Shown one piece after another: positions 46,629-61,394 of a DNA stretch of 64,000 nucleotides (position 1 is the first letter of the stretch; the number at the start of each line of letters is the position of its first letter). Made by a program: the position numbers and the translations under genes. Under the pieces are notes generated by a model that was not told the origin of the DNA, searched no databases, and saw only the letters and a list, made by a program, of their open reading frames with translations. Source of the stretch: Rebecca billardiae RCC1528 (Eukaryota; Haptophyta); the NCBI GenBank assembly GCA_965240325.2, contig OZ251238.1, positions 806,001 through 870,000 of the forward strand, read 5' to 3'.

Positions 46629-46998
46629 CCCAACCACGGCACCGAGGAGTACCTCGGCCTGCACCTGAACACGACGGCGGGTCAGCTGCCGGCCTCGACC
46701 CAGTCCGCGCTGCTGGATGCCGTCGCGGCCGAGCTGGGCGTCGACGCGTCGCGGCTCTCGTTTGAGGAGGTGACCGACCAGGGCGATGGCACCACGAATG
46801 TGGTGATCAAGCTCACTACCGAAGAGTCTTCCGGCGAGTCGCAGGTGGACCCGACATCTCAACTCACGCCCAACAATGGGCCGGGCACACCGTCGTCCCT
46901 CGCCGACCTGTCCGCCAAGCTGGGCGTGCCGGTGGCGGAGCCGCCGTACAACCACGTGCCGCCCTCGCCGCCGCCGGCACCGCCCTCGCCGCCGCCTG

Positions 46999-47042
<44 letters not shown>

Positions 47043-50000
47043 CCCGACCACGCCAACGAGGAGTATCTCGCGCTCGAGATCTCGCTCACGCCCGCGCAGC
47101 TCGAGGCCACGCGCGAGTCCCTGCTTGGCGCGCTCGCGGCCGAGCTGGGCGTCGACGCGTCTCGGCTGTCGTTCGAGTCGGTGGCCGACCAGGGCGACGG
47201 CACGACCAAGCTCGTGATCAAGCTGACGAGCGATTCGTCGGCCGGCGAGTCGAAGGTGGACCCGACAGCTCAACTCACACCCAACAATGGGCCGGGCACA
47301 CCGTCGTCGCTCGAGGAGCTCTCGGAGAGGCTGGGCGTGCCGGTTGTGGACACGCCGTACAACCACGTGCCGCCCTCGCCGCCGCCCTCGCCGCCCTCGC
47401 CGCCCGCATCGCCACCGTCACCCTCGCCGCCGCCCAACCTCGAGCTGTACGACTACGCGGCGGTGATAGTCAACTCTACGGAAGCCGCGTTTGCCGAGCT
47501 GACCGACGAGTTCCTCGCGAAGGTGGCCGCGACGCTGGGCGTCGACCCCGAGCGCCTCGACGTGCAGGCTGTCGACGGGCTGAGCGACACGGCCACGCGT
47601 GTCGTCATCAGCATCCGCAACGACCCTTTGGCTGGCGATGCGCCGGTGGATGCAGTGGAGACGCTCTCGCAGGGCCCCTCGCCGGTGCTCACGCCCGTTC
47701 AGAAGCTGACGGACACGCTCGGCGTGCCCGTGCTCGTGGTGCCGAAGGCGTTCGAGCCGCCCTCGCCGCCGCCCTCGCCGCCGTCGCCGCCGCCGGACCT
47801 GACGGTGGAGGACTACGTCGAGCTGCGGCTCAACCTCACGACGTGGGAGGCGGCCGCTGTGGCGGACGAGCTGCTGGCCGCGCTGGCGGAGGCGGCGGGC
47901 GTGGACCCGTCGCGCCTCTCGATCGAGCGGATCGAGCCGCTCGGCGAGGACGACGCCCTGGTCGTGATCAAGTCGACGGCCAACGCGGGCGAGGCGCTGA
48001 CCGACCTCTCCTCCGTGTTGCAGCAGGCGGCAGGTCCGGAGCAGGCGCAGGCGCCGCTGGACGCGCTGAGCTCGACGCTCGGGTACACGCTCGTGAGTGT
48101 GCACTCGCACATGCCGCCCTCTGCCCCACCGTCGCCGCCGACGCCACCCTCGCCGCCCTCGCCGCCCTCGCCGCCGCCTGACCACGCCAACGAGGAGTAT
48201 CTCGCGCTCGAGATCTCGCTCACGCCCGCGCAGCTCGAGGCCGCGCGCGAGTCCCTGCTCGGCGCCCTCGCTGGCGAGCTGGGCGTCGACGCGTCTCGGC
48301 TCTCGTTCGAGTCGATGGCCGACCAGGGCGACGGCACCACCAAGCTCGTGATCAAGCTGAAGACCGAAGAGTCTTCCGGCGAGTCGAAGGTGGACCCGAC
48401 AGCTCAACTCACGCCCAACAATGGGCCGGGCACCCCGTCGTCCCTCGCCGACCTGTCCGCCAAGCTGGGCGTGCCGGTGTCCGAGCCGCCGTACAACCAC
48501 GTGCCGCCCTCGCCGCCGCCGGCACCGCCCTCGCCGCCGCCTGCACCGCCCTCGCCGCCCTCGCCGCCATCGCCGCCCTCGCCGCCGCCCGACCACGCCA
48601 ACGAGGAGTATCTCGCGCTCGAGATCTCGCTCACGCCCGCGCAGCTCGAGGCCACGCGCGAGTCCCTGCTCGGCGCGCTCGCGGCCGAGCTGGGCGTCGA
48701 CGCGTCTCGGCTCTCGTTCGAGTCGATGGCCGACCAGGGCGACGGCACGACCGAGCTCGTGATCAAGCTGACGACCGAAGAGTCTTCCGGCGAGTCGAAG
48801 GCGGACCCGACATCTCAACTCACACCCAACAACGGGCCGGGCACGCCGACATCGCTCGAGGAGCTCTCGGAGAGGCTGGGCGTGCCGGTTGTGGACACGC
48901 CGCACGACCACGTGCCGCCCTCGCCGCCGCCCGCGCCGCCCTCGCCGCCCGCATCGCCGCCGTACCCTGCGCCGCCGCCCAACCTCGAGCTGTACGAGTT
49001 TGCGGCCGTGACGATCGACTCGACTGAGCTCGACTTCGAGGACTTCTCGATCGACTTCATCGCGGAGGTGGCAGCGGCGCTCGGCGTCGATCCGGATCGG
49101 CTGGCCGTGCACGCCGTCGAGGGGCTGAGCGACACGGCCACGCGCGTCGTCATCCGCATCCGCAACGACCCTTCGGCTGGCGATGCGCCGGTGGATGCGG
49201 TGGGGACGCTCTCGCAGGGGCCCTCCACGCCCACGCAGAGGCTGAGCGACGTGCTGGGTGTGCCCATTCTGGACGTACCGGACGCGTTCGAGCCGCCCTC
49301 GCCGCCGCCCTCGCCGCCGTCGCCGCCGCCGGACCTGACGGTGGAGGACTACGTCGAGCTGCGGCTCAACCTCACGACGTGGGAGGCGGCCGCTGTGGCG
49401 GACGAGCTGCTGGCCGCGCTGGCGGAGGCGGCGGGCGTGGACCCGTCGCGCCTCTCGATCGAGCGGATCGAGCCGCTCGGCGAGGACGACGCCCTGGTCG
49501 TGATCAAGTCGACGGCCAACGCGGGCGAGGCGCTGACCGACCTCTCCTCCGTGTTGCAGCAGGCGGCAGGTCCGGAGCAGGCGCAGGCGCCGCTGGACGC
49601 GCTGAGCTCGACGCTCGGGTACACGCTCGTGAGTGTGCACTCGCACATGCCGCCCTCTGCCCCACCGTCGCCGCCGACGCCACCCTCGCCGCCCTCGCCG
49701 CCCTCGCCGCCGCCTGACCACGCCAACGAGGAGTATCTCGCGCTCGAGATCTCGCTCACGCCCGCGCAGCTCGTGGCCGCGCGCGAGTCCCTGCTCGGCG
49801 CCCTCGCTGGCGAGCTGGGCGTCGACGCGTCTCGGCTCTCGTTCGAGTCGATGGCCGACCAGGGCGACGGCACCACCAAGCTCGTGATCAAGCTGAAGAC
49901 CGAAGAGTCTTCCGGCGAGTCGAAGGTGGACCCGACAGCTCAACTCACGCCCAACAATGGGCCGGGCACCCCGTCGTCCCTCGCCGACCTGTCCGCCAAG

Positions 50001-50079
50001 CTGGGCGTGCCGGTGTCCGAGCCGCCGTACAACCACGTGCCGCCCTCGCCGCCGCCGGCACCGCCCTCGCCGCCGCCTG

Positions 50080-50123
<44 letters not shown>

Positions 50124-51615
50124 CCCGACCACGCCAACGAGGAGTATCTCGCGCTCGAGATCTCGCTCACGCCCGCGCAGCTCGAGGCCACGCGCGAGTC
50201 CCTGCTCGGCGCGCTCGCGGCCGAGCTGGGCGTCGACGCGTCTCGGCTCTCGTTCGAGGCGGTGACCGACCAGGGCGACGGCACGACCGAGCTCGTGATC
50301 AAGCTGACGACCGAAGAGTCTTCCGGCGAGTCGAAGGTGGACCCGACATCTCAACTCACACCCAACAACGGGCCGGGCACGCCGTCGTCGCTCGAGGAGC
50401 TCTCGGAGAGGCTGGGCGTGCCGGTTGTGGACACGCCGCACGACCACGTGCCGCCCTCGCCGCCGCCCGCGCCGCCCTCGCCGCCCGCATCGCCGCCGTA
50501 CCCTGCGCCGCCGCCCAACCTCGAGCTGTACCAGTTTGCGGCCGTGACGATCGACTCGACCGAGCTCGACTTCGAGGACTTCTCGATCGACTTCATCGCG
50601 GAGGTGGCAGCGGCGCTCGGCGTCGATCCGGATCGGCTGGCCGTGCACGCCGTCGAGGGGCTGAGCGACACGGCCACGCGCGTCGTCATCAGCATCCGCA
50701 ACGACCCTTCGGCTGGCGATGCGCCGGTGGATGCGGTGGGGACGCTCTCGCAGGGGCCCTCCACGCCCGCGCAGAGGCTGAGCGACGTGCTGGGCGTGCC
50801 CATACTCGACGTACCGGACGCGTTCGAGCCGCCCTCGCCGCCGCCCTCGCCGCCGTCGCCGCCGCCGGACCTGACGGTGGAGGACTACGTCGAGCTGCGG
50901 CTCAACCTCACGACGTGGGAGGCGGCCGCTGTGGCGGACGAGCTGCTGGCCGCGCTGGCGGAGGCGGCGGGCGTGGACCCGTCGCGCCTCTCGATCGAGC
51001 GGATCGAGCCGCTCGGCGAGGACGACGCCCTGGTCGTGATCAAGTCGACGGCCAACGCGGGCGAGGCGCTGACCGACCTCTCCTCCGTGTTGCAGCAGGC
51101 GGCAGGTCCGGAGCAGGCGCAGGCGCCGCTGGACGCGCTGAGCTCGACGCTCGGGTACACGCTCGTGAGTGTGCACTCGCACATGCCGCCCTCTGCCCCA
51201 CCGTCGCCGCCGACGCCACCCTCGCCGCCCTCGCCGCCCTCGCCGCCGCCTGACCACGCCAACGAGGAGTATCTCGCGCTCGAGATCTCGCTCACGCCCG
51301 CGCAGCTCGTGGCCGCGCGCGAGTCCCTGCTCGGCGCCCTCGCTGGCGAGCTGGGCGTCGACGCGTCTCGGCTCTCGTTCGAGTCGATGGCCGACCAGGG
51401 CGATGGCACCACCAAGCTCGTGATCAAGCTGAAGACCGAAGAGTCTTCCGGCGAGTCGAAGGTGGACCCGACAGCTCAACTCACGCCCAACAATGGGCCG
51501 GGCACCCCGTCGTCCCTCGCCGACCTGTCCGCCAAGCTGGGCGTGCCGGTGTCCGAGCCGCCGTACAACCACGTGCCGCCCTCGCCGCCGCCGGCACCGC
51601 CCTCGCCGCCGCCTG

Positions 51616-51659
<44 letters not shown>

Positions 51660-53151
51660 CCCGACCACGCCAACGAGGAGTATCTCGCGCTCGAGATCTC
51701 GCTCACGCCCGCGCAGCTCGAGGCCACGCGCGAGTCCCTGCTCGGCGCGCTCGCGGCCGAGCTGGGCGTCGACGCGTCTCGGCTCTCGTTCGAGGCGGTG
51801 ACCGACCAGGGCGACGGCACGACCGAGCTCGTGATCAAGCTGACGACCGAAGAGTCTTCCGGCGAGTCGAAGGTGGACCCGACATCTCAACTCACACCCA
51901 ACAACGGGCCGGGCACGCCGTCGTCGCTCGAGGAGCTCTCGGAGAGGCTGGGCGTGCCGGTTGTGGACACGCCGCACGACCACGTGCCGCCCTCGCCGCC
52001 GCCCGCGCCGCCCTCGCCGCCCGCATCGCCGCCGTACCCTGCGCCGCCGCCCAACCTCGAGCTGTACGAGTTTGCGGCCGTGACGATCGACTCGACTGAG
52101 CTCGACTTCGAGGACTTCTCGATCGACTTCATCGCGGAGGTGGCAGCGGCGCTCGGCGTCGATCCAGAGCGGCTTGCCGTGCACGCCGTCGAGGGGCTGA
52201 GCGACACGGCCACACGCGTCGTCATCAGCATCCGCAACGACCCTTCGGCTGGCGATGCGCCGGTGGATGCGGTGGGGACGCTCTCGCAGGGGCCCTCCAC
52301 GCCCGCGCAGAGGCTGAGCGACGTGCTGGGCGTGCCCATTCTCGACGTACCGGACGCGTTCGAGCCGCCCTCGCCGCCGCCATCGCCGCCGTCGCCGCCG
52401 CCGGACCTGACGGTGGAGGACTACGTCGAGCTGCGGCTCAACCTCACGACGTGGGAGGCGGCCGCTGTGGCGGACGAGCTGCTGGCCGCGCTGGCGGAGG
52501 CGGCGGGCGTGGACCCGTCGCGCCTCTCGATCGAGCGGATCGAGCCGCTCGGCGAGGACGACGCCCTGGTCGTGATCAAAGCGACGGCAAACGCGGGCGA
52601 GGCGCTGACCGACCTCTCCTCCGTGTTGCAGCAGGCGGCAGGTCCGGAGCAGGCGCAGGCGCCGCTGGACGCGCTGAGCTCGACGCTCGGGTACACGCTC
52701 GTGAGTGTGCACTCGCACATGCCGCCCTCTGCCCCACCGTCGCCGCCGACGCCACCCTCGCCGCCCTCGCCGCCCTCGCCGCCGCCTGACCACGCCAACG
52801 AGGAGTATCTCGCGCTCGAGATCTCGCTCACGCCCGCGCAGCTTGAGGCCGTGCAGGAGGCGCTGCTGGCCTCGCTCGCGGCCGAGCTGGGCGTCGACGC
52901 GTCTCGGCTCTCGTTCGAGGCGGTGGCCGACCAGGGCGACGGCACCACCAAGCTCGTGATCAAGCTGACGACCGAAGAGTCTTCCGGCGAGTCGAAGGTG
53001 GACCCGACAGCTCAACTCACACCCAACAATGGGCCGGGCACGCCGTCGTCCCTCGCCGACCTGTCCGCCAAGCTGGGCGTGCCGGTGTCCGAGCCGCCGT
53101 ACAACCACGTGCCGCCCTCGCCACCGCCGGCACCGCCCTCGCCGCCGCCTG

Positions 53152-53195
<44 letters not shown>

Positions 53196-55464
53196 CCCGA
53201 CCACGCCAACGAGGAGTATCTCGCGCTCGAGATCTCGCTCACGCCCGCGCAGCTCGAGGCCGCGCGCGAGTCCCTGCTCGGCGCGCTCGCGGCCGAGCTG
53301 GGCGTCGACGCGTCTCGGCTGTCGTTCGAGTCGATGCTGGACCAGGGCGACGGCACGACGAGTCTCGTCATCAAGCTCACTACCGAAGAGTCTTCCGGCG
53401 AGTCGAAGGTGGACCCGACATCTCAACTCACACCCAACAATGGGCCGGGCACGCCGTCGTCGCTCGAGGAGCTCTCGGAGAGGCTGGGCGTGCCGGTTGT
53501 GGACACGCCGCACGACCACGTGCCGCCCTCGCCGCCGCCCGCGCCGCCCTCGCCGCCCGCATCGCCGCCGTACCCTGCGCCGCCGCCCAACCTCGAGCTG
53601 TACGAGTTTGCGGCCGTGACGATCGACTCGACTGAGCTCGACTTCGAGGACTTCTCGATCGACTTCATCGCGGAGGTGGCAGCGGCGCTCGGCGTCGATC
53701 CAGAGCGGCTTGCCGTGCACGCCGTCGAGGGGCTGAGCGACACGGCCACGCGCGTCGTCATCCGCATCCGCAACGACCCTTCGGCTGGCGATGCGCCGGT
53801 GGATGCGGTGGGGACGCTCTCGCAGGGGCCCTCCACGCCCACGCAGAGGCTGAGCGACGTGCTGGGCGTGCCCATACTCGACGTACCGGACGCGTTCGAG
53901 CCGCCCTCGCCGCCGCCCTCGCCGCCGTCGCCGCCGCCGGACCTGACGGTGGAGGACTACGTCGAGCTGCGGCTCAACCTCACGACGTGGGAGGCGGCCG
54001 CTGTGGCGGACGAGCTGCTGGCCGCGCTGGCGGAGGCGGCGGGCGTGGACCCGTCGCGCCTCTCGATCGAGCGGATCGAGCCGCTCGGCGAGGACGACGC
54101 CCTGGTCGTGATCAAAGCGACGGCCAACCCGGCCGCGGGCGAGACGCTGACCGACCTCTCCTCTCTGTTGAAGGAAGTGTCCGAGCAGCCCCCACCGCAG
54201 GCGCCGCTGGACGCGCTGAGCTCGACGCTCGGGTACACGCTCGTGAGTGTGCACTCGCACATGCCGCCCTCTGTCCCACCGTCGCCGCCGACGCCACCCT
54301 CGCCTCCCTCGCCGCCTTCGCCGCCGCCTGACCACGCCAACGAGGAGTATCTCGCGCTCGAGATCTCGCTCACGCCCGCGCAGCTCGAGGCCGCGCGCGA
54401 GTCCCTGCTGGCCTCGCTCGCGGCCGAGCTGGGCGTCGACGCGTCTCGGCTCTCGTTCGAGTCGGTGGCCGACCAGGGCGACGGCACCACCAAGCTCGTG
54501 ATCAAGCTGAAGACCGAAGAATCTTCCGGCGAGTCGAAGGTGGACCCGACATCTCAACTCACACCCAACAATGGGCCGGGCACACCGACATCGCTCGAGG
54601 AGCTCTCGGAGAGGCTGGGCGTGCCGGTGTCCGAGCCGCCGTACAACCACGTGCCGCCCTCGCCGCCGCCGGCACCACCGTCGCCACCCGCGCCGCCGCC
54701 CGACCACGCCAACGAGGAGTATCTCGCGCTCGAGATCTCGCTCACGCCCGCGCAGCTTGAGGCCGTGCAGGCGGCGCTGCTGGCCTCGCTCGCGGCCGAG
54801 CTGGGCGTCGACGCGTCTCGGCTCTCGTTCGAGGCGGTGACCGACGAGGGCGACGGCACCACGAAGCTCGTGATCAAGCTGACGAGCGGTTCGTCTGCCG
54901 GCGAGTCAATGGTGGACCCGACAGCTCAACTCACGCCCAACAATGGGCCGGGCACGCCGTCGTCCCTCGCCGACCTGTCCGCCAAGCTGGGCGTGCCGGT
55001 GGCCGAGCCACCGTACAACCACGTGCCGCCCTCACCGCCGCCAGCACCGCCCTCGCCGCCATCGCCGCCACCGTCGCCGCCGTTGCCGCCCTCGCCGCCA
55101 TCACCACCGTCGCCGCCTCCGGACCTTGAGAACGAGGAGTACGTCGCGCTGACGGTCGCGATGACGCCCGCGCAGCTCGAGGCCACGCGCGAGTCCCTGC
55201 TCGGCGCGCTCGCGGCCGAGCTGGGCGTCGACGCGTCTCGGCTGTCGTTCGAGTCGGTGACCGACCAGGGCGACGGCACGACCAAGCTCGTGATCAAGCT
55301 GACGAGCGATTCGTCTGCCGGCGAGTCAATGGTGGACCCGACAGCTCAACTCACACCCAACAATGGGCCGGGCACCCCGTCGTCCCTCGCCGACCTGTCC
55401 GCCAAGCTGGGCGTGCCGGTGTCCGAGCCGCCGTACAACCACGTGCCGCCCTCGCCGCCGCCCG

Positions 55465-55499
<35 letters not shown>

Positions 55500-58400
55500 C
55501 CCGACCTGGAGCTGTACGACTTTGCCTCTGTGATTGTCAACTCGACCGAGGCTGCCTTCGGCGAGCTCTCAATCGACTTCATCGCGAAGGTCGCTGTGGC
55601 GTTGGGCGTCGATCCGGAGCGGCTGGCCGTGCACGCCGTCGAGGGGCTGAGCGACACGGCCACGCGCGTCGTCATCCGCATCCGCAATGACCCCGCGGTG
55701 GGCGATCCACCCGTGGACGCGGTTGCGACGCTGTCGCCGAGCACGCTGCCGTTGACGGCTGCGCAGAAGCTGACGAATGCGCTGGGCGTGCCCGTGCTCC
55801 AGGTGCCCGACGCGTTCGAGCCACCTGCGCCGCCTCCGTCGCCGCCGTCGCCGCCGACGTCACCACCATTGCCGCCATCGCCGCCCTTGCCTCCTTCACC
55901 GCCACCTGACTTCAGCACGGAGGACTACGTCGAGCTGCTGCTCAACATGACGACTTCGCAGGTGTCGGCGGCGGCGGACGAGTTGCTCGCCGCGCTGGCG
56001 GAGGCAGCTGGCATCGACGCCTCGCGCCTGTCGATCGAGCGGATCGAGCCGGTGGGCGATGGCGCGTCGCTGGTCGTGGTGAAATCGACGGCCAACCCGG
56101 CCGCGGGCGAGACGCTGACCGACCTCTCGTTGATGCTCAAGCAAGTCTCAGATGAGCCAGCGCCCGCGTCGCCTTTGGACACGCTGGGCGCTGAGCTGGG
56201 GTACACGCTGGTGACCGTGCAGTGGCACATGCCGCCCTCGTCACCGCCCGTGCCGCCCTCGCCACCGTCACCGCCATCGCCACCGCCGCAGCTCGACTCT
56301 GAGGAGTACGTCAGCCTGCGCGTTGCGATGCCGGCGGACGAGCTGCTGCGCTCGGCCAACAGCTCGCTGCTCGCCGCTATCGCGGCTGAGCTGGGCGTCG
56401 ACGCGTCTCGTCTTTCGTTCGAGGCCATCACCGACCAGGGCGACGGCACGACCAAGCTCGTGATCAAGCTCACTACCGAAGAGTCTTCCGGCGAGTCGAA
56501 GGTGGACCCGACAGCTCAACTCACACCCAACAATGGGCCGGGCACACCGTCGTCCCTCGCCGACCTGTCCGCCAAGCTGGGCCTCCCTGTGGTGGACGAG
56601 CCGTACAACCACGTGCCGCCGTCGCCGCCGCCCTCGCCACCAACGCCGCCCTCGCCTCCTCCCTCGCCGCCATCGCCGCCATCGCCGCCATCGCCGCCAT
56701 CGCCGCCGCCCGACCACGCCAGCGAGGAGTATCTCGCGCTCGAGATCTCGCTCACGCCCGCGCAGCTTGAGGCCGTGCAGGAGGCGCTGCTGGCCTCGCT
56801 CGCGGCCGAGCTGGGCGTCGACGCGTCTCGGCTCTCGTTCGAGTCGGTGGCCGACCAGGGCGACGGCACCACCAAGCTCGTGATCAAGCTGACGACCGAA
56901 GAGTCTTCCGGCGAGTCGCAGGTGGACCCGACAGCTCAACTCACACCCAACAATGGGCCGGGCACGCCGTCTTCGCTGGCAGACCTTTCCGCCAAGCTGG
57001 GCGTGCCGGTGTCCGAGCCGCCGTACAACCACGTGCCGCCCTCGCCGCCGCCAGCACCGCCGTCGCCACCCGCGTCGCCACCGTCGCCCTCGCCGCCGCC
57101 CAACTTCGAGCTGTATGACTACGCGGCGGTGATTGTCAACTCGACCGAGGCTGCGTTCAGCGAGTCCTCGTTGGACTTCATCGCGAAGGTCGCCGCGGCG
57201 CTGGGCGTCGATCCGGAGCGGCTGGCCCTGCACAGCACGACTGGGATCACCGAGACGACGACTCGCGTCGTGATCCGCATCCGCAAAGACCCTGCCGTGG
57301 GCGAGGCGCCGGCTGACGCGGTCGCGAAGCTGTCGCAGGGCACGCCGCCGTTGACGGCCGCGCAGAAGCTGACGAATGCGCTCGGCGTGCCCGTGCTCGA
57401 GGTGCCCGACGCGTTCGAGCCCCCAGTTCCGCCGCCATCGCCTCCTCCGTTGCCACCCCCGCCATCGCCGCCCTTGCCTCCTTCACCGCCACCTGACTTC
57501 AGCACGGAGGACTACGTCGAGCTGAAGCTCAACCTGACGGGCTTGGACGTGGACGAGGCCAGCGCACAGCTGCTCTCCGGCATTGCCGTGGCAGCTTCTG
57601 TGGACCCGTCTCGCCTCTCAGTCGAGCGGATCGAGCCTCTGGACGATGGCATCGTGGTGGTCGTGGTCAAGGCCACCACCAACCCGGCCACAGGCGAGAC
57701 CTTGACGGAGCTTTCATCTGTGCTTCAACCGCATCCCCCAACGCCCGCTCCGCTGGATGAGCTGAGCGCTGTGCTGGGGTACACGCTGGTGACCGTGCAG
57801 TGGCACATGCCGCCCTCGTCACCGCCCGTGCCGCCCTCGCCACCGTCACCGCCATCGCCACCGCCGCAGCTCGACTCTGAGGAGTACGTCAGCCTGCGCG
57901 TTGCGATGCCGGCGGACGAGCTGCTGCGCTCGGCCAACAGCTCGCTGCTCGCCGCTATCGCGGCTGAGCTGGGCGTCGACGCGTCTCGTCTTTCGTTCGA
58001 GGCCATCACCGACCAGGGCGACGGCACGACCAAGCTCGTGATCAAGCTGACGAGCGATTCGTCTGCCGGCGAGTCGAAGGTGGACCCGACAGCTCAACTC
58101 ACACCCAACAACGGGCCGGGCACGCCGTCTTCGCTGGCAGACCTTTCCGCCAAGCTGGGCGTGCCGGTGTCCGAGCCGCCGTACAACCACGTGCCGCCGT
58201 CGCCGCCGCCCTCGCCGCCAACGCCGCCCTCGCCTCCTCCCTCGCCGCCATCGCCGCCCTCGCCACCATCGCCGCCCTCGCCGCCGCCCAACCACGCCAA
58301 CGAGGAGTATCTCGCGCTCGAGATCTCGCTCACGCCCGCGCAGCTCGAGGCCGTGCAGGAGGCGCTGCTGGCCTCGCTCGCGGCCGAGCTGGGCGTCGAC

Positions 58401-61335
58401 GCGTCTCGGCTCTCGTTCGAGGCGGTGGCCGACCAGGGCGACGGCACCACCAAGCTCGTGATCAAGCTGACGACCGAAGAGTCTTCCGGCGAGTCGAAGG
58501 TGGACCCGACAGCTCAACTCACGCCCAACAACGGGCCGGGCACACCGTCTTCGCTCGCCGACCTGTCCGCCAAGCTGGGCGTGCCGGTGGCGGAGCCGCC
58601 GTACAACCACGTGCCGCCCTCGCCGCCGCCGGCACCGCCCTCGCCACCCGCGTCGCCACCGTCGCCCTCGCCGCCGCCCGACCTGGAGCTGTACGACTTC
58701 GCCTCTGTGATTGTCAACACGACGGAGGCTGCGTTCAGCGAGCTCTCGATCGACTTCCTTGCAGAGGTCGCCGCGGCGCTCGGCGTCGATCCAGAGCGGC
58801 TTGCCGTACACGCCGTCGAGGGGCTGAGCGACACGACGACGCGCGTCGTCATCCGCATTCGCAAGGACCCGTCAGTCGGCGAGGCGCCCGTGGATCTCGT
58901 CGAGCTGCTCTCGCGCGTGCCGCCGCCGCCGCTGCTCTCGCCGCTCGAGCAGCTCAGCGACCGGCTGGGCGTGCCGTTGGTCGAGGTGCCGAAGGCCTTC
59001 GAGCCACCGTCTTCACCACCCTCGACGCCGCCCACGCCGCCGCCTCCGTCGCCGCCGCCCGACCTCACCAGGGAGGACTACGTCGACCTCAAGCTCAACC
59101 TGACCGGCCTGGACGTGGACGCGGTGACGGCGCAGCTGCTGACGACGATCGCGGCGCAGGCCGAGATCGACGTGTCGCGGCTCTCGATCGAGAGGATCGA
59201 GTACCTGCCGGGCGGGGTTGCGAAGGTAGTCGTCAAGTCGACGGCCGACGCGGCCGCCGGCGAGACGCTCACCGACCTCAGAGCCCTTCTCAAGCCCGCG
59301 CCGCCCGTGCAGGCGCCGCTGGCGGCGCTGAGCGAGAAGGTGGGCTACACGCTCGTGAGCGCGCACAGGCACACGCCCCCGTCCCCACCGCCGGCGCCAC
59401 CGACGCCGCCATCGCCGCCGGCGCCGCCTCCCGACCTGGACTCTGAGGAGTACCTGGGCCTGCACCTCGATGTGCCAGTCGATCAGCTGATGAGCTCAGC
59501 CAACACCACGACGCTGCTCACCGCGCTCGCGGCCGAGCTGGGCGTCGACGTGTCTCGGCTCTCGTTCGAGGCGGTGATGGACCTCGGCGACGGCACCACC
59601 AAGCTCGTGATCAAGCTGACGACCGAAGAGTCTTCCGGCGAGTCGAAGGTGGACCCGACATCTCAGCTCACACCCAACAATGGGCCGGGCACACCGACAT
59701 CGCTCGAGGAGCTCTCGGAGAGGCTGGGCGTGCCGTTGGTCGACGAGCCGTACAACCACGTGCCGCCGTCGCCGCCGCCCACGCCGCCGTCACCGCCGCC
59801 CGCGCCGCCCTCGCCACCCTCGCCGCCCTCGCCGCCCTCGCCGCCGCCCGACCACGCCAACGAGGAGTACGTGGCGCTCACGCTGGACCTGTCGCCAGAG
59901 CAGACCGAGGCCGTGCAGGAGGCGCTGCTGGCCTCGCTCGCGGCCGAGCTGGGCGTCGACGTGTCTCGGCTCTCGTTCGAGGTGGGGATCGACCAGGGCG
60001 ACGGCACGACCAAGCTCGTGGTCAAGCTGACGACCGAAGAGTCTTCCGGCGAGTCGAAGGTGGACCCGACAGCTCAACTCACGCCCAACAATGGGCCGGG
60101 CACACCGTCGTCCCTCGCCGACCTGTCCGCCAAGCTGGGCGTGCCGGTGTCCGAGCCGCCGTACAACCACGTGCCGCCCTCGCCACCGCCGGCACCGCCC
60201 TCGCCACCCTCGCCACCCTCGCCGCCCTCGCCGCCGCCCGACCACGCCAGCGAGGAGTACGTGGCTCTTACGCTGAATCTGACGCTCGTGCAGCTCGACG
60301 CCGCGCGCGAGTCCCTGCTCGGCGCCCTCGCTGGCGAGCTGGGCGTCGACGCGTCTCGGCTCTCGTTCGAGTCGGTGGCCGACCAGGGCGACGGCACGAC
60401 CCAGCTCGTCATCAAGCTGAAGACCGACGAGTCTTCCGGCGAGTCGAAGGTGGACCCGACAGCTCAACTCACGCCCAACAATGGGCCGGGCACACCGTCG
60501 TCCCTCGCCGATCTCTCGGAGAGGCTCGGCGTGCCGGTGTCGGAGCCGCCGTACAACCACGTGCCGCCCTCGCCACCGCCCGCACCGCCGTCGCCACCCG
60601 CGTCGCCCCCGTCACCCTCGCCGCCGCCCAACCTCGAGCTGTACGACTACGTCGCGGTGATTGTCAACTCGACCGAGGCTGCGTTCAGCGAGCTCTCGAT
60701 CGACTTCATCGCGGAGGTCGCCAGGACACTCGGCGTCGACCCTGACCGGATATCCGTGGACACCGTCGAGGGGCTGAGCGACACGGCCACGCGCGTCGTC
60801 ATCCGCGTCCGCAACGATCCGTCGGCCAGCGACGATCCCATCGACGCAGTGGGCACGCTGATGCAGGAGCCGCCGGCGCAGCTCTCCGCGTTGGCCTGGC
60901 TCAGCGCCACCCTCGGCGTCCCGGTGCTCGAGGTGCCGACCGCGTTCGAGCCGCCCTCGCCGCCGCCCTCGCCGCCATCGCCGCCGTCGCCGCCGCCCAA
61001 CCTGGGCGAGGAGGAGTACGTGGCGCTCGCCATCAACCTCACGATCGCCGAGTTTGACGGCCTGCGCACGGAGCTCCTGCTGACCCGCATCGCGGAGCGG
61101 CTCGGCATCGACCGCGAGCGCGAGTCCATCGAGCTCGTCGTCGAGCGCACCGAGGACGGCATCCTCGTGGTCGTCAAGATCCGCGTGCGCGAGGGCGAGG
61201 ACTTTGCGGACCCGGTCGGGCGGCTCACGCCGCTCAACGGGCCGGACGCGCCGCGCTCGCTCGAGGAGCTCTCCGAGTGGCTGGGCGTGCCCGTGCTCGC
61301 GATCTTCTCGCACGTGCCGCCCTCGCCGCCGCCCG

Positions 61336-61394
<59 letters not shown>

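Noticed and set aside
47418-54707. 2,429-codon open frame on the minus strand
   Set aside because: It is antisense to the repeat cassettes and repeats with the same 1,536-bp period. It is Arg-rich and without known motifs. Its openness follows from the codon bias of the sense strand.
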